In this document: positions 1 to 11,494 of the stretch, piece after piece
Layout of the letters: every line of letters starts with the position of its first letter
How positions within the stretch are numbered: position 1 is the first letter of the stretch
Assembly: GCA_035235625.1 (NCBI GenBank)
Contig: CP141146.1
Span: forward strand, 17,974,501-18,038,500
Length of the DNA stretch: 64,000 nucleotides
DNA from: Saururus chinensis
Taxonomy: Eukaryota; Streptophyta; Magnoliopsida; Piperales; Saururaceae
Reading direction: 5' to 3'
Position numbers and translations under genes: made by a program
The notes under the pieces: model-generated
What the model saw: the letters and a program-made list of their open reading frames with translations, nothing else
What the model was told of the DNA's origin: nothing
Databases searched by the model: none

Positions 1-831
1 CTTTTTTATAATTTTTAAAATATAATATTTAATAAAAATATCTAAAAAAATTAAAATTAAATTCCCCCTCTCTCTATACTCTCTCTCCTCTCCCTATGCT
101 CTCTCTCACTTCTTTCTCTCTCTTCTTTCTCTATCTTCTCTATGTCTTTCTCTCTCTCTTCTCCTTCTCTCTCCTTTCTCTTCACTCTCCCTCCTCTTTG
201 TCTCCAATTGTCTCTCGTCTCTCTATCCTCTCACTTTCTCCTCCCTCTTCTCTATATCTATCTCTTTACTCTCTTTCTCCTCTATCTCTTTCGCTCTCCA
301 CTCTCTCTCTCTTCCTTTTCTCTTCTCTTCACTCCTCTCTTCTTTCTCTCATCACGCGCATGAATGTGAGCCCCAATTATGAGAAGTGGGAAAAAGTAGG
401 GAAATTTTATTTAATTTTTTTCTTATGTATTTATTATATATTAAAATAATAAATTTTAATTTAATATATTATATTTAGCTTTTAAAAAAAATATTTATTT
501 TTTAATATTATATGTTTAGATAATAAATATTAAATAAAATAAAACTATTAGAGACTCTTTCTAAAAAAGCCTTAAATTTTTTTAACAAATAACCTTATTT
601 TATTTACAATGCATTTTTTAGCGTCGCTAATAGAAGTACTATTTATGACGCTTTTATTTAAGCGTCACAAATAGTTTAAAATTTATTTTAAAAAAAACTT
701 ATAAATATGAGCGACACTTTCTATAAAGTGTCGCTAATAGTTCTTTTTTGTGACATTTTTATATGCATTGTAAATAGAAGTTTTTAGCGATGTTTTGTAT
801 TTCATCGCTAATAGTCCTTTTTATTGTAGTG
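1..831. mobile_element. CACTA-type transposon, right arm
   Basis: The window opens inside this element. It holds a long CT-rich tract (about 65-352), a conserved tag that recurs at other CT tracts in the window (about 355-400), an AT-rich stretch, and then short subterminal repeats of the TTAGCGACGC type in both orientations (615-815). It stops at the terminal motif TTATTGTAGTG, the complement of the CACTACAA end typical of plant CACTA elements. The three bases after the end are AAC, but the left end is outside the window, so the target duplication cannot be checked. No transposase is visible. The open frames over the CT tract are low complexity. Confidence 0.75.
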
Positions 832-1572
832 AACGTATGTAAAACAAATGAAATGAAGGGCTCCACATTATTTGTCGGACTTCTTTCCATACTGTTTTGG
901 GATCCAAGCTAAAAATGGATTTGGATTGTACGATTCAACTCACACGTGTAAAACACCCTCTTCTACATGTTTGAATCAGGGAAAAACATATAGCCAATTG
1001 AATGCTAACTTTGTTACAAAGCTTTAAAGGGTCACACTAAACGCCATGGGGCCGGCAAAATGTGTTTCAATATCCACACACCATAATTGGGAAGCATTTT
1101 TAATCCTCTACACACACTAGTATATATTAATGTAAATACTAATAGTAATATGAATTAGTTTGTGTGTTGTTGAGCTCAAATATAATGGACTCATGTTTTT
1201 TTTTTTTATGTTGGGCTCATTATCAGAGTGAAGCATAAAAAACTCTTCCCCATGATTAGTAGGAAGGCCTCATAGGGTCTTATGTAATAGGTATGCAGTT
1301 AATTTCAAGAAATCGAAGTGGGCAAACCTTCAATAGCCGCCAGCTGGTCACAGCCATATGGTTGCGACTCTGTCTATAAGAGAACAGCGGCCTCCTATGC
1401 ATATCACATTGACACATGGAATACTCTTTTCATTTGCCCGCCAATGGAGGCATCCATTGAAATAATTTACAGAGGAGAATACAATATAGAGAGCATAATA
1501 TAATTAACATAGAGCAGTTTCGTATTGTTGATCACCTAGCCTTTGTCATAAAAATGGGTCAGGCTAAACAGG
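832..1572. other. Intergenic, no gene seen
   Basis: AT-rich sequence between the CACTA end and the sulfotransferase remnant. A short open frame at 1318-1503 has no recognisable motif. Part of the missing sulfotransferase 5' region could have lain here, but I could not recognise it. Confidence 0.4.
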
Positions 1573-2140
1573 TCCAAAAGTACCCATTTGCCAATTTTAT
1601 TGCTGCGAAATACAATCAAGTGCAAAATTGTCTTTCTGTACATGAATCCTGCAGACAATTTCATATCACATTGGATAATGAGAACAAGGTGCTTTCCATG
1701 GATTCAGATTTCCTTGGAAGATGCATTTGAGATGTTCTGTAATGGTCGCTCTCCATATGGACCATACTGGGATAGTGTTGGGGTATTGTGAAGCCAGGAA
1801 AGAAGAGCCCGAAAGGGTGTTGTTTCTCTAGTACGATGAATTGAGGGAAGAGTACCCTTATCCTCTTGTGAAGAGGTTGCCACAGTTTTTGGGTGTCAGC
1901 TCCACAGAGGAGGAGAGAAAGGGGGTGGTGGAGGAGGTGATAAAGCTGTGTAGTTTCGAGACCCGGAGTAATCTGGAGGTGAACAAAATAGGTGCTTTGC
2001 TCAATGGGTTTGCGAATCAAATATCTATAGGTGTGGAAGGGTTGGGGACTGGGTAACATATCTCACCAACGAGATGGTTGAGAGGTTGAATTGCTTCACG
2101 AATTAAAAGATGAGAAGATGTGGGCTAGATCTGACCTTCC
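1573..2140 (+). pseudogene. Cytosolic sulfotransferase (SOT) pseudogene, C-terminal part
   Basis: Plant cytosolic sulfotransferases move a sulfate group from PAPS to small hydroxylated compounds such as flavonoids, hormones or desulfoglucosinolates. Family features are seen in order: a THLP..LL segment at about 1585; the NPAD..ISHW segment that corresponds to the PAPS 3'-phosphate binding region; LEDAFEMFCNG.SPYGPYWD (1711-1780); then, after a stop and frameshifts, VKRLPQFLGVSSTEEE and VVEEVIKLCSFE..SNLEVNK (1860-1985); and finally GDWVTYL..EMVERL in another frame (2046-2085). The Arg-Asp normally found in the CRDPAD-type motif reads Met-Asn. The N-terminal half with the PAPS 5'-phosphosulfate loop is missing. 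At least two frameshifts and several stops make it non-functional. The family call is firm; the substrate cannot be inferred. Confidence 0.85.
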
Positions 2141-2489
2141 CTTTATTGTTCTGATAAGTTTCGCTTCATCAGTGTTGTTTGTGAGGTAGTGTTGTGATTC
2201 TGTTCTTAAGTATTACTTCATGTTCGTAGAAACCATTTCAGCTTGTTCTACGCAGTCTACGAAGTATTTATGGTTGTCTCTATTTGTGTTGGATGTGAAC
2301 CTATATTCTAGTAATTAATTTAGGGGCATGTGAACAAAGCGAAGCCTGTAAACAAAGGGAATGAAATGCACATTATTGCCTGATCCTAGTATAAGAGGAG
2401 TGAATGGCAAAGCTTGGAAGCTGGTCCGCGGTGCAGTTTGCTAGTTTCCTTCTAACTAAATATGGAGCAACGAAATAAGGACGAATACT
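2141..2489. other. Intergenic, nothing recognised
   Basis: No gene, element end or repeat could be supported between the sulfotransferase remnant and the first copy of the duplicated block. Confidence 0.4.
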
Positions 2490-4540
2490 TTTGATCATTT
2501 GCTCCATGATTCATAGAATTTTGGACAGTGACGTAAGTAAGCTTGAGGCCTCAGCAACCAACGGCGAAAGCAATGACATAAAATAAAACATAAAAATGAT
2601 GTGTACTACTAACAAGTTAATCAAAGCACCCACGTGAACTTACCTATCCCCTATAAATTTATTGTTGTACATCTGTGGCCACCGTGTGATCATCAATGTG
2701 GAAAATTATTGCTGCAGCAATAATTACTGACAAGTTAATCAAATCACCTACATGAATAGTACTTTCCCCTTGAAAAATGTTTTAACGAATAGTACTATCC
2801 CTATAAAAGAAAAAATGTCAATATTCATACCTCAAAATTTTACTTCATCATTCACATGAAATAAGTGGAGTCTATAAATGCATCAATTGTGTGAAAATAA
2901 TGAAATAAAGTTTTGCGAATCTTCATGTCACAGTTGTATTACTCTAAATATATTACCCTACACGTGAACTATAGTTATCATCTCTTTGTGTACCATGCAT
3001 GTTTGTAGATTCAAATGTCAAAAACTCTACTTCATTATTCTCACACACGTGAGAATGATGAAATAAAGTTTTGATGTGTGAATCTTCGCGTCACAGTAGC
3101 ATTATTCTAAATATATTGCCCTACACGTGAACTATAGTTACCTTGTGATCATCAATGTGGGGTCCTCGGATTCCAAAATTTTTTTTCTGATCAAAACCTA
3201 TGACCAACCTATATATAACTCTGAACATAGTACATAATATAAGAGGTTGTCGGTTGCCCTAGATGTATCATGTTTGGAAATCTATGTAGTATGGTAACGG
3301 GGTCACGTTCAGAAGCGTCCCCTATGTCTATGAAATATGTTGTGATAATTGATTATGTTTTTAATTGATGGTAGTGTGCTTCTCTTTTTTGCCTTTCATT
3401 TGATTAAAACTAAAATTCTTATGAGCCTAAATTACTTCTTGTTAGTAGTCGAAACCGCCTGCTTTCTTGTAGAATATAGAACAAGATATTTCTACTATAC
3501 ATTTATAGACTCATGTGGAAGGTTTTCAGCATGTTAAAATCATTCATGAGGGAGGAGATATGTATTTTCAAGATGTCCGGGAAATTTTTGTGAATTGTCA
3601 TACATTACGTGAACATGACTTCTTGCTTTAGACATCCTTTGAGAAATGAGCACAAGCTATTTTCTTGTAACATTAGGTGTAATGTTTGCAAAATGAGTAT
3701 GTACGACCTTTTGGCCATTCCACCTTTTCGCCCACAGATATATTAGTTACATATTATTGAAGGAACTTATGGACTATTTTCGTACAAGTGGTACAACATA
3801 TTAATTCATTCGACTTAGTATTTTTAGATATTAGTGTCATGTATCTCTAACTTTTTTCAGGGATGATATATGAACAAGTGATATGTGAGATATGAACATC
3901 TTAATAAATGCCTTGATCTAGATAAGCTCTGAGTCAAGTTGATGAGGGGTGTAAGAGACTTAGAGATAAGGAGGATCATAACTTGAAGAAACATGCAAAT
4001 TTGTTTAGAATTAATAAAATAAATTAGCTTAATTTGAAATACAAAGAGCAATGGGATCGAAAGAGGACACTATGTCAAGTTCCCTTGAGCAATCTATTGG
4101 GATCCAAGGGCGATTGATCACCTCCAATAGAATTCCTTTATAAAAATTAAACTGGGTAAAGGGTGATCGATCGGACATATAAGCAATTGATCGGCCTATT
4201 GAAATGATCGATCGACACTATTTGTGGCACTATGTAAAATGAAGTCTAGAGTGTGGCATTCAGCCAAAGGGTATGAGTCATTGATTGACCTTATTGGCGA
4301 TCAATCGGTACAATAGCAAACCGGTTTTCAAATTCATTTTGGATAAGCATTTGTTTCCAAATTGATTTCTTTTAAGTCTTTTTTTTCGTAGGTGTCTTAT
4401 TCAGTATTGTTTTGTTTATTTAGGGATTTTCTTATTTGTTTTCCTTAATTTTGATTGGTTACTCATGAGCTAGTCGGAGATTTGATTTTTTCATTTACCA
4501 TTATAACACTAGGAGTTGTATAAAGTATGACACTTCCACA
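2490..4540. repeat. Duplicated block, copy A (without the hAT insertion)
   Basis: Matches copies B (11495-14050) and C (14818-15020 plus 17326-19130) over nearly its whole length by direct reading. It has the uninterrupted target site of the hAT-like element at about 2660-2680 (TTATTGTTGTACATCTG), where copy C has the insertion. It carries several CACGTGAA motifs and a CCTATATATAAC segment. The right half (about 4060-4540) resembles the LTR-like sequence at 30840-31420. At about 4538 the match breaks off and the sequence jumps into a left-truncated hAT copy. No coding gene is visible. Confidence 0.8.
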
Positions 4541-5770
4541 TAGGCATACCATTAAGAAGTTAAATGATATGGTTAAATTTATTCGATGGGTAAATAAGAG
4601 GATAATTTTATCCGACTGTTATCTTAATGGAAGGTAATAGAAAAAGTTATTCCATACCCGTTTGTCATATTTAAAAATTATATATATATCATTAGTCTTA
4701 AGTGGTTAAAGTTCAAAATAGATTGACTTATGATCTTTTACAATAATCTTCATGTCAATATTCACCACGGTGATTTACACAACGAAAAATATCATTCAAA
4801 TCCAAATATTTATTGAATTTATTTAACTACTTACAACCATTTATTATAGTTGTTACAAGCTACTACTTAGAAGATAATTTGCCCTTTCTAGCATTTCATA
4901 TCTAATTGTATTTTTTAATAAAAATTATCTATTTGTAATTTATATTTTATATTCTCCTAAACTCAATTTGCTTTGATGTTTCCTATTTTGTTGCTTTGTC
5001 TAATTTTTATGGTCTCATTAGGTCATAATTCATTTTTAATCATACATGATAAAATTTTAACTAGCTACATAGATACTTTGTACAAAATATTTTTGCAATT
5101 CTAAGGATAATTTAGATTTCATTTTGATAACTCAAACACATGAGTCTTTTTTTTTTGTTTTTGATAATTAAACTTGTGGAATGTTTGTTTGTGCAAAGAA
5201 ATAATTGGTGGGTTTGGAGTAGGATTGTTGAGTCAACTCTATTCTACTCTAGGCTAGACTCAAGCTAGCTCAAGTCAAAACTTGAACTTAGGCTAATAGA
5301 ACCAAACTCTTGTTTGGCCCATATCGAATAGCTTGGTTGAGTGTGGGTTGGCTTAACTTTGAATGAGTGTATAAGTGGTTTATTTTCAAATTTGGTATAT
5401 GTTGGTTGGAATCATGATTATCTTACAAATCATGTTTATATATGAGATTTCAAAATTTAGAATTATATATTTATTAAAATAGGTTGGAATCAATAAGTTT
5501 TGAATGACCAAATAGATTTAAGTAAAACTTTGAATAGATTTAAGTAAAAGTTTATCTAACATATGGTAAATTATTTTAAATGTTTAGGTGATGATGTCAT
5601 TATTAAGTCAACCCGGGTTGACTTAGCCCAACCCAATGTTTTAAAAACTGGCCCGGCCATTGACCCAGATTGGTCGTCGAGCCAGGTAAATTGGGTTCAA
5701 TCGCATGTTGAGCTGATTTTCCCATATATTAGATTAAATAGAAAGTCAGGTACAATATTCACACAAAATC

Positions 5771-5838
5771 ATTGTAACTCAATCGGTAGAGCATAAATGT
5801 TATTTTTATCATGATCTGGGTTCAAATCCCACTGTGGA
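5771..5838 (+). repeat. tRNA-like sequence (SINE-head-like), unit 1, copy 1
   Basis: Contains an A-box-like CTCAATCGGTAGAGCA and a B-box-like GGGTTCAAATCCCA at tRNA-like spacing. The body between them is AT-rich and would not fold as a clean cloverleaf, so this is a tRNA-derived repeat and not a functional tRNA gene. The same unit occurs at 16341. Confidence 0.6.
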
Positions 5839-5902
5839 GAATTTTTTTTAGCAATGTAAGGCAGATAAATATTAAATAAAATAAAAATATGTATAAACAA
5901 AG

Positions 5903-5972
5903 TTGTTGCAACCCGGTAGGTTAGGCTTGCTGATGGGCTTTCACAGAATGTGAGTTCGAAGCCTGTTTCCAA
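5903..5972 (+). repeat. tRNA-like sequence, unit 2, copy 1
   Basis: An A-box-like CCGGTAGGTTAGGCT is followed by a B-box-like GAGTTCGAAGCC. The layout, with a longer stretch between the boxes, resembles a class II (Ser/Leu-type) tRNA. It lies 65 bp after unit 1 in the same orientation, suggesting a dimeric tRNA-derived insertion. Confidence 0.5.
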
Positions 5973-8040
5973 CGTAAATTTTTTTCATGAGAATATTAAA
6001 CAAGTCTGTCCTGGGTAGCGGGTTAGTGGTTCAACCGGTCGTGTCGTGTTGACCCAATCAGGTTAACTTAACCCGTTAAAGTAGATAAACCTGCCCGATT
6101 TATCAATTGGGTCCTATTGAGCCAGTTTGATCGGCTGGGCTGGGCTGGGCCTGTAATGTCCTTAATTTTTCTACGATTTTCTGTGATTTTCCTGCTATTT
6201 TTCTGGTCATTTTCGGCGGGAAAAAGTGATGCTTCGGCGTATTCATATTTATGTATTTTTTCCCCGTATTTATACCTGTAGAGTCGGGTGTGGTGCTTAG
6301 TCGTAGGCCGCGGGCCTCGCTGTGCACTTACGGTGCGAATTTTGGAGGTATAACGCGTAACCAGTGAGTTAACACACATTAGGGACATGGATGTAAAAGA
6401 AAAAGATGAATAGTAAACTCACAACTTAAAAGCCGATCTAGTAAGTTTCGTTCCAGAAACTTACAGAAGAAAATTTTGACATACAGAGAGAAGGAGAGAA
6501 ACCCGAGCCTATTTCTGGTCGCTCCGTTCTCCCTCATTCGTCGTCAGATTCCTTCGATTCTTGTCGGGATCCGCTTTGCCTCACCGCCACGAGTCCGTAG
6601 GTACGTGGTATGACCGCCGCCACAGCCTCTTCGCTCTTCCACGAGGTACCGAACCTTTTTCGGGTTTTTCTCTCTTTTAATCCCGTTTTTGAGCTGTGGG
6701 TGTACGATTTTGATGTCGTTTGCGGCCACTCTCAACTAGACTTATGTTTAGTTGGCCGCTAGGAACTCATAGGCGCTGGCTAGAGCTGCCGCCGTGCTTT
6801 CTGTGCTTCGCTATGAGCTGCCGGTCTTTTGGTCGGGTTTTTATCACTATTTTCATCTCACTGGCCGTGAGATTTTTTGGATGCAGGTGTGTTTCTAGTC
6901 GTCATCCGGCCACCGGTAGGACTCCGTCCAGCCTACCTCGACCCGGTGTCGGTAGGGGGCCGTTCCCGACCCCGCTTCGCCCCTATGGTTTTGATCTGCC
7001 CGATTAGACGCTTTGGGTGCGTCTTGGGTCGTTGCCATTGGTAAGCCGTGGGCCATTTGGCCATCGTGAGCTCTACCCCAGCTCTGCGACAGTGAGGGTC
7101 AGCCCCACTTGGCCAATTACACCTCCGCCCGGAATGGGCCGCTTGTCATTGCCCTATACCGTGCGAGATGCACAGCCTCCCGCACTACGGGTGTTGGTTG
7201 TGGGTGGCGATCGGCGATGTCGCCTTTTCGATAGGCCACCACTTCCTGGCCCTAGCTTGGGGCACCCCATTGTGGGCCTTGGGTCACCACCGTCTAACCC
7301 ATCTCCCCCTATAGTGGCACTGTTTGGCCGCGTGTGCATGTGGCCACACGTGCATTTTTGGGTTTAGGTGCCGTATTTGTGCCGCCTAACCGTCGGTTGG
7401 CTCTGCCACCAAATGGAGTTGACATTAGAGTCCTCCTCCACCTCTCCACTATCCTTGAGAGTCGACCCATGCCCTCCGCCCTTATGTGGGCCCTTGTTAA
7501 CGCAAAATCGCCACCGTTGGGTGCTGTCCACGGCCGATTTTGACGTCTTGCGGCCGGCCGAGTACTTCTCAGCCACCAACCGATCTTCAGTGAGTACACC
7601 CTTGACATCTGGTTGCACCACCATTCTTGTTGGCTTGACTTTTCTCCCGGCCGCCCTAGTGTGCCGCCGTGGATTGCGGGTTTTGTCGCATTGATATCTG
7701 ACACTCCATTTGGCCATAAGTAATTCCGGCGCTTCCTAAATCCTCGGGACGGCAACTCTCTCAGCTAGGCAATGCCTTTGGCCGCTAACTCCGCCATTGA
7801 CGCCGCCTTCATCGTGTGCTCGCCATCAAACGTCATGATTACGAGGTAAGGGAACTTTGAACTCGTAATTTCATGATAGCATGCTTTGAATGAACAGCAG
7901 CATGCTAGGACTATATGATTGAATGTTATGGATGTTAAATCAGATCCGCTTGCATGACGTAAAAGTATAAATTATGTCATGCTGAAATGCTATGACGTGC
8001 TTATGGGCTGTCAGCATATTTGAAGTATGTATGGAATGTG

Positions 8041-8345
8041 TATGTGCTAGTGATGGCTAGCGTGTATGTTTGAAGTATGTAGGTATTTGCTAGTGATGGC
8101 TAGCGTGTATGTTTGAAGTATGTATGTATGTATGTATGTATGTATGTATGTATGTGCTAGTGATGGCTAGCGTGTATGCTTGAAGTATGTATGTGCTAGT
8201 GGTGGCTAGCGTGTTTGTTGGTAAGTTTCATATGTTGTTTGAGTATGTGCTAGTGATGGCTAGCGTGTACGTTTGTAAGCTATGTATGCAGTTTATGCAT
8301 GTGCTAGTGATGGCTAGCGTGCATGTTTGTAAGCTACGTATGTGT
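8041..8345 (+). repeat. Tandem array 1 inside the solo LTR
   Basis: Six copies of GCTAGTGATGGCTAGCGTG at 38-68 bp spacing, joined by TATGTTTGAAGTATGTA-like spacers. A (TATG)n run at 8119-8153 expands one spacer. Confidence 0.9.
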
Positions 8346-9063
8346 GATAAACATACGTATGTATGATGGCTAATGGCCTATGCTATGGATCTTTGTAAGT
8401 GTATGTGGGCAGAGGTATGGGCGATGGACACTAAGAGGTGACCGAGGTTTCGTTTGGATTTGGATATGGATGTGGGATGCGTAAGCGTATGGCAAATGAC
8501 AGAGGATATGAGTATGATGGGCAAGGATAGGAGCGGTTTGTTTGGTTTGGATCAGAACGTATGTTGGGGGATTGTCAGACAGTAAGAGTGTGCATAATTG
8601 TACAAGCATAACGTACGAATTATGAAGTGAAAAGTAAGCTCAATAAGTGAGGCATAAGTAAGAGGGTAATAATTGGGGTTAGCTCTGAGGAGTTTAATTT
8701 GATGATGTCAGTGTAAGATGATTTGGCCATAAGGGGATGGCAGAGTATGTAAGACTGTAAGATTTTGGTGTACGGTGAGCTTTGATCCTGATATGGATGA
8801 GTTAAGGAAGTCTGCTGCCCTGACGAACTAGGGTTTCGGATTGGGCTCTGCTTCGGTTTGATCAGTCGAGCACTATGAGTTTGTGTGGCATAATTGTACC
8901 GCATAATGTACTTAATTCAAACTTGAATTATAAGCACAGCTAATTATAGCATTGTGAGCTTGAGACCTGAGGGTTCAACGGATTAAGTTCCGTGTTTGAG
9001 CTAGCCGATAATGAGTCGGCTGAGCATTTATCATGTCTTGCCATGGTGTTTATCCTGTGGGAT

Positions 9064-9250
9064 GTTGTCTGTGTGTTGTATAGAGCACCAGACGTCTGTT
9101 GCTCTGTTGAGAGCGATGTATGTTTTCGATTTGGTCTGTGTGCTGTATAAGCCCAGACATTTGATGCTCTGTTGAGAGCGATATTTGCTTTCGATTTGGT
9201 CTGTGTGCTGTATAAGCCCAGACGTTTGATGCTCTGCTGAGAGCGTTGTA
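9064..9250 (+). repeat. Tandem array 2 inside the solo LTR
   Basis: Three copies of a unit of about 66 bp containing GTCTGTGTGCTGTATAAGCC and GATGCTCTGTTGAGAGCG. Confidence 0.85.
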
Positions 9251-9324
9251 TGATTCCGCCTAAGAGTGGCACTGTATGTTTCTGCCCAAGTGGCACTGTA
9301 TGTTTTCTACCCAAGAGTGGCAAT

Positions 9325-9500
9325 GGCACTATAAGACCCATTATGGTGGGCAATTCTATGGGCACTATAAGACCCATTATGGTGGGCAATTCTCTGGCAC
9401 TATAAGACCCATTATGGTGGGCAATTCTTTGGCACTATAAGACCCATTATGGTGGGCAATTCTCTGGCACTATAAGACCCATTATGGTGGGCAACTGTAT
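9325..9500 (+). repeat. Tandem array 3 inside the solo LTR
   Basis: Five copies, period about 35 bp, of GGCACTATAAGACCCATTAT followed by GGTGGGCAATTCT, starting at about 9325, 9361, 9396, 9431 and 9466. Copies are nearly identical. Confidence 0.92.
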
Positions 9501-9729
9501 GACCCCTTATATGTGGGTGTTTATGTTTGCGCGCTCAGGTAAGTAGTATCATAGACCTACTCTTACCTGTTTGATCCTGTGCCCCATGAGCACTGGTGTA
9601 CCTTACCTTCGGAAAAGTCCATGGCGTCTAGTCACTCCCCGGAGGTTAAGGTGATGCCCTTGTGGCATTCTTTTCCATTTCGACGCTGGAGCTTATTAGT
9701 TGTAATGAGCTTCAGTGATCGTTGATATG

Positions 9730-9960
9730 TGTACGATTATGAGTGTGAGCACGACTGTAAGCGTATGTGTATGAGAACGACTGTAAGTGTATGAGTTTGA
9801 GCATTACTGTAAGCGTATGTGTATGAGAACGACTGTAAGTGTATGAGTATGAGTACGACTGTAAGCGTATGAGTATGAGCACGACTGTAAGAGTATGTGT
9901 ATGAGCAAGATTGTGAGAGTATGTTTCTGAGTAAGATAGTAAGGGTAATTTTGTGTATGA
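9730..9960 (+). repeat. Tandem array 4 inside the solo LTR
   Basis: Repeats of GAGTATGAGCACGACTGTAA type with a period near 28-30 bp, decaying toward the right. Confidence 0.75.
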
Positions 9961-10109
9961 TTGTACGAGTAAGGTCATACGTGTAAGTATGTGATTGTAT
10001 GAGTAAGGTCGTACAAGTATGTGTAAGTTGTATGAGTATGCGTACGATGGTACGAGTAAGTTTGTAAGACCCTGGATAAGGGTGTTTGTGTATGTTTTAC
10101 TTGAGGGTA

Positions 10110-10230
10110 TGACTTTGGCACGATGGTGCATTTGGTGTGATTTTGGCACGATGGTGCATTTGGTATGTTTTTGGCATGATGGTGGATCTGGTATGATTTT
10201 TGGCACGATGGTGCATTTGGTATGATTGTA
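10110..10230 (+). repeat. Tandem array 5 inside the solo LTR
   Basis: Four copies, period about 29 bp, of TTGGCACGATGGTGCATTTG with small changes. Confidence 0.88.
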
Positions 10231-11153
10231 TGCATATGAGCATGATATTTATATGCTTGAGTGCTTCATGTTTGAGTTGCATGAACGCATGTATTTTATG
10301 AACTTATTGAGTTCACCATTTATGGGATTTCCCCTACTGGGTATTTTCCTACTGAGTAAGAAAATACTCACCCTACTATTTTTAGCCCCATGGTTCGGTA
10401 AGCTTTTGCAGGTTGTGTTGGAAAGCTCCTGGAGATGGATGCTTATTTCAGTGGTAGATTGATTCCCGTTGACTCAGGTATATGCTTGACTCACTGCGAG
10501 TTTATTTGTGCCATGATCTGATGTATTGGGTGAGACGAACATTAAGATGTTTATTCTTTCTAAACTTTAGTTTGGATTAGACTGTGGACTGTTATAGGAC
10601 TTACACTCAGGGATGCCTGGGATGGATTTGTATTTAAAGTCTATGATCATAGCAATTTATTCGTACGGTTATTTTCGAGTAGCACCTGAGGATATTTGCT
10701 TTGGTCGTACGATGGTTAATCGAATGAGTAAAACTTTGGATGAGAAAAACTGATGTGTTATGTTTTAAATTATAAAACTGTTTTATCAGGTTTCGTATTT
10801 GTCATTTTCTTCGATTTATAGCAATTATATTGCAAAAAATTTTCGTGAATTTTGAGACAAATGTAAGAAAAACCCCGGGCGTTACAGGGCCAGTATTTAA
10901 AACATTGGCTTGACCACAAATCTAAGTCAAGGTCCTGGGTGGGTTTTCAAACATTGCTTCAAAAAGACACTTTTAGATAATGTGCATCACTACAAGTGGT
11001 CTCATTTTTGCCTTTAATACACCTTTAAAGATAGCTGGCTATGAAAAGGCAATTATTATTTTTACATCGGGATTCTTCTCAAACAGGCAGTAGATGGATG
11101 TCTTAAAGCTGGACTCATATAAGATGAAATAATTATTGGAAAATAAGTAGTTT

Positions 11154-11156
<3 letters not shown>

Positions 11157-11187
<31 letters not shown>
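11157..11187. repeat. (TA)n microsatellite
   Basis: About 15 TA units within hAT copy 1. The matching place in copy 2 (16985-16992) is much shorter, so it expanded after duplication. Confidence 0.9.
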
Positions 11188-11190
<3 letters not shown>

Positions 11191-11494
11191 TAATATATGT
11201 ATCTATTTATGTTTCATGTTTAATCCTTACAATTTATTTGCAACAACTATAAATAACATTAGTAATGATATTAGTTTTTTACCTTAGTAATATCTAATTA
11301 AGTGGATAAAAAATATTTATTTTAGCCGTTTTTATCACATTTTAAAAAATACAATGGATAATGGTTATCCGATTAACCGTCTGATTATTAGTGGAAGGAA
11401 CAGTTATGGAAGTACCTATACCGTTTACTTAATAGAACGGTTATGGTAATAGAATAGGTTATACCATAACCCTATCGTTCTGTTGGCAGCCCTA

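Larger units (their letters stand above)
6152..10886 (+). mobile_element. Solo LTR of a large-LTR Ty3/gypsy element (Del/Tekay-like)
   Basis: Begins TGTAATGTCCTTAATTTTTC and ends CCCCGGGCGTTACA. It is flanked on both sides by the 5-bp duplication GGGCC (6147-6151 and 10887-10891), and copy 2 of the host element at about 16707 shows the unoccupied site. No second LTR, primer-binding site or polyprotein is present, so recombination to a solo LTR is the simplest reading. Terminal sequences of this style and multi-kilobase LTRs are known for Del/Tekay chromoviruses; the lineage is inferred. It has a GC-rich early part (6500-7850) and several tandem arrays (8041-10230). Open frames inside it are overlapping and not protein-like. 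Confidence 0.85.
5634..10955. mobile_element. Inverted-repeat element carrying two tRNA-like units, copy 1
   Basis: Starts CAATGTTTTAAAA and ends with the complementary TTTTCAAACATTG. A second inner inverted copy of the same motif lies at 10900-10916. Inside are two tRNA-like sequences (5771-5838, 5903-5972) and GC-rich motifs such as AACCCGGGTTGAC just outside the left end. The solo LTR at 6152-10886 interrupts it. I saw no clear target duplication. The superfamily is uncertain: the ends resemble hAT-type termini. Confidence 0.55.
4541..11494. mobile_element. hAT-like non-autonomous element, copy 1 (left end deleted)
   Basis: The right terminus reads TGTTGGCAGCCCTA and is followed by GTTGTACA, the 8-bp target duplication seen at copy 2. 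On the left only TAGG remains before sequence equivalent to copy 2 position 15055, so about 35 bp of the left end are lost and the left flank does not show the duplication. The interior matches copy 2 except that it contains the solo LTR at 6152-10886. No transposase reading frame is present. Confidence 0.75.

Noticed and set aside
96..449. 117-codon open frame over the CT tract (and similar frames at 32183-32543, 35477-35923, 55576-55809)
   Set aside because: Almost only Ser, Leu, Phe and Tyr from CT dinucleotides. Low complexity inside CACTA arms, no domain.
5771..5838. Functional tRNA gene
   Set aside because: A and B boxes are present, but the rest does not allow a normal acceptor stem and anticodon arm. 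Treated as tRNA-derived repeat.
6544..7755. Cluster of overlapping open frames on both strands in a GC-rich segment
   Set aside because: They lie within the solo LTR, in several frames at once with no recognisable domain. High GC explains the lack of stops.
9712..10282. Minus-strand frames of 164 and 86 codons with repeated HTHTL or APSCQK motifs
   Set aside because: They translate tandem arrays 4 and 5 of the solo LTR.
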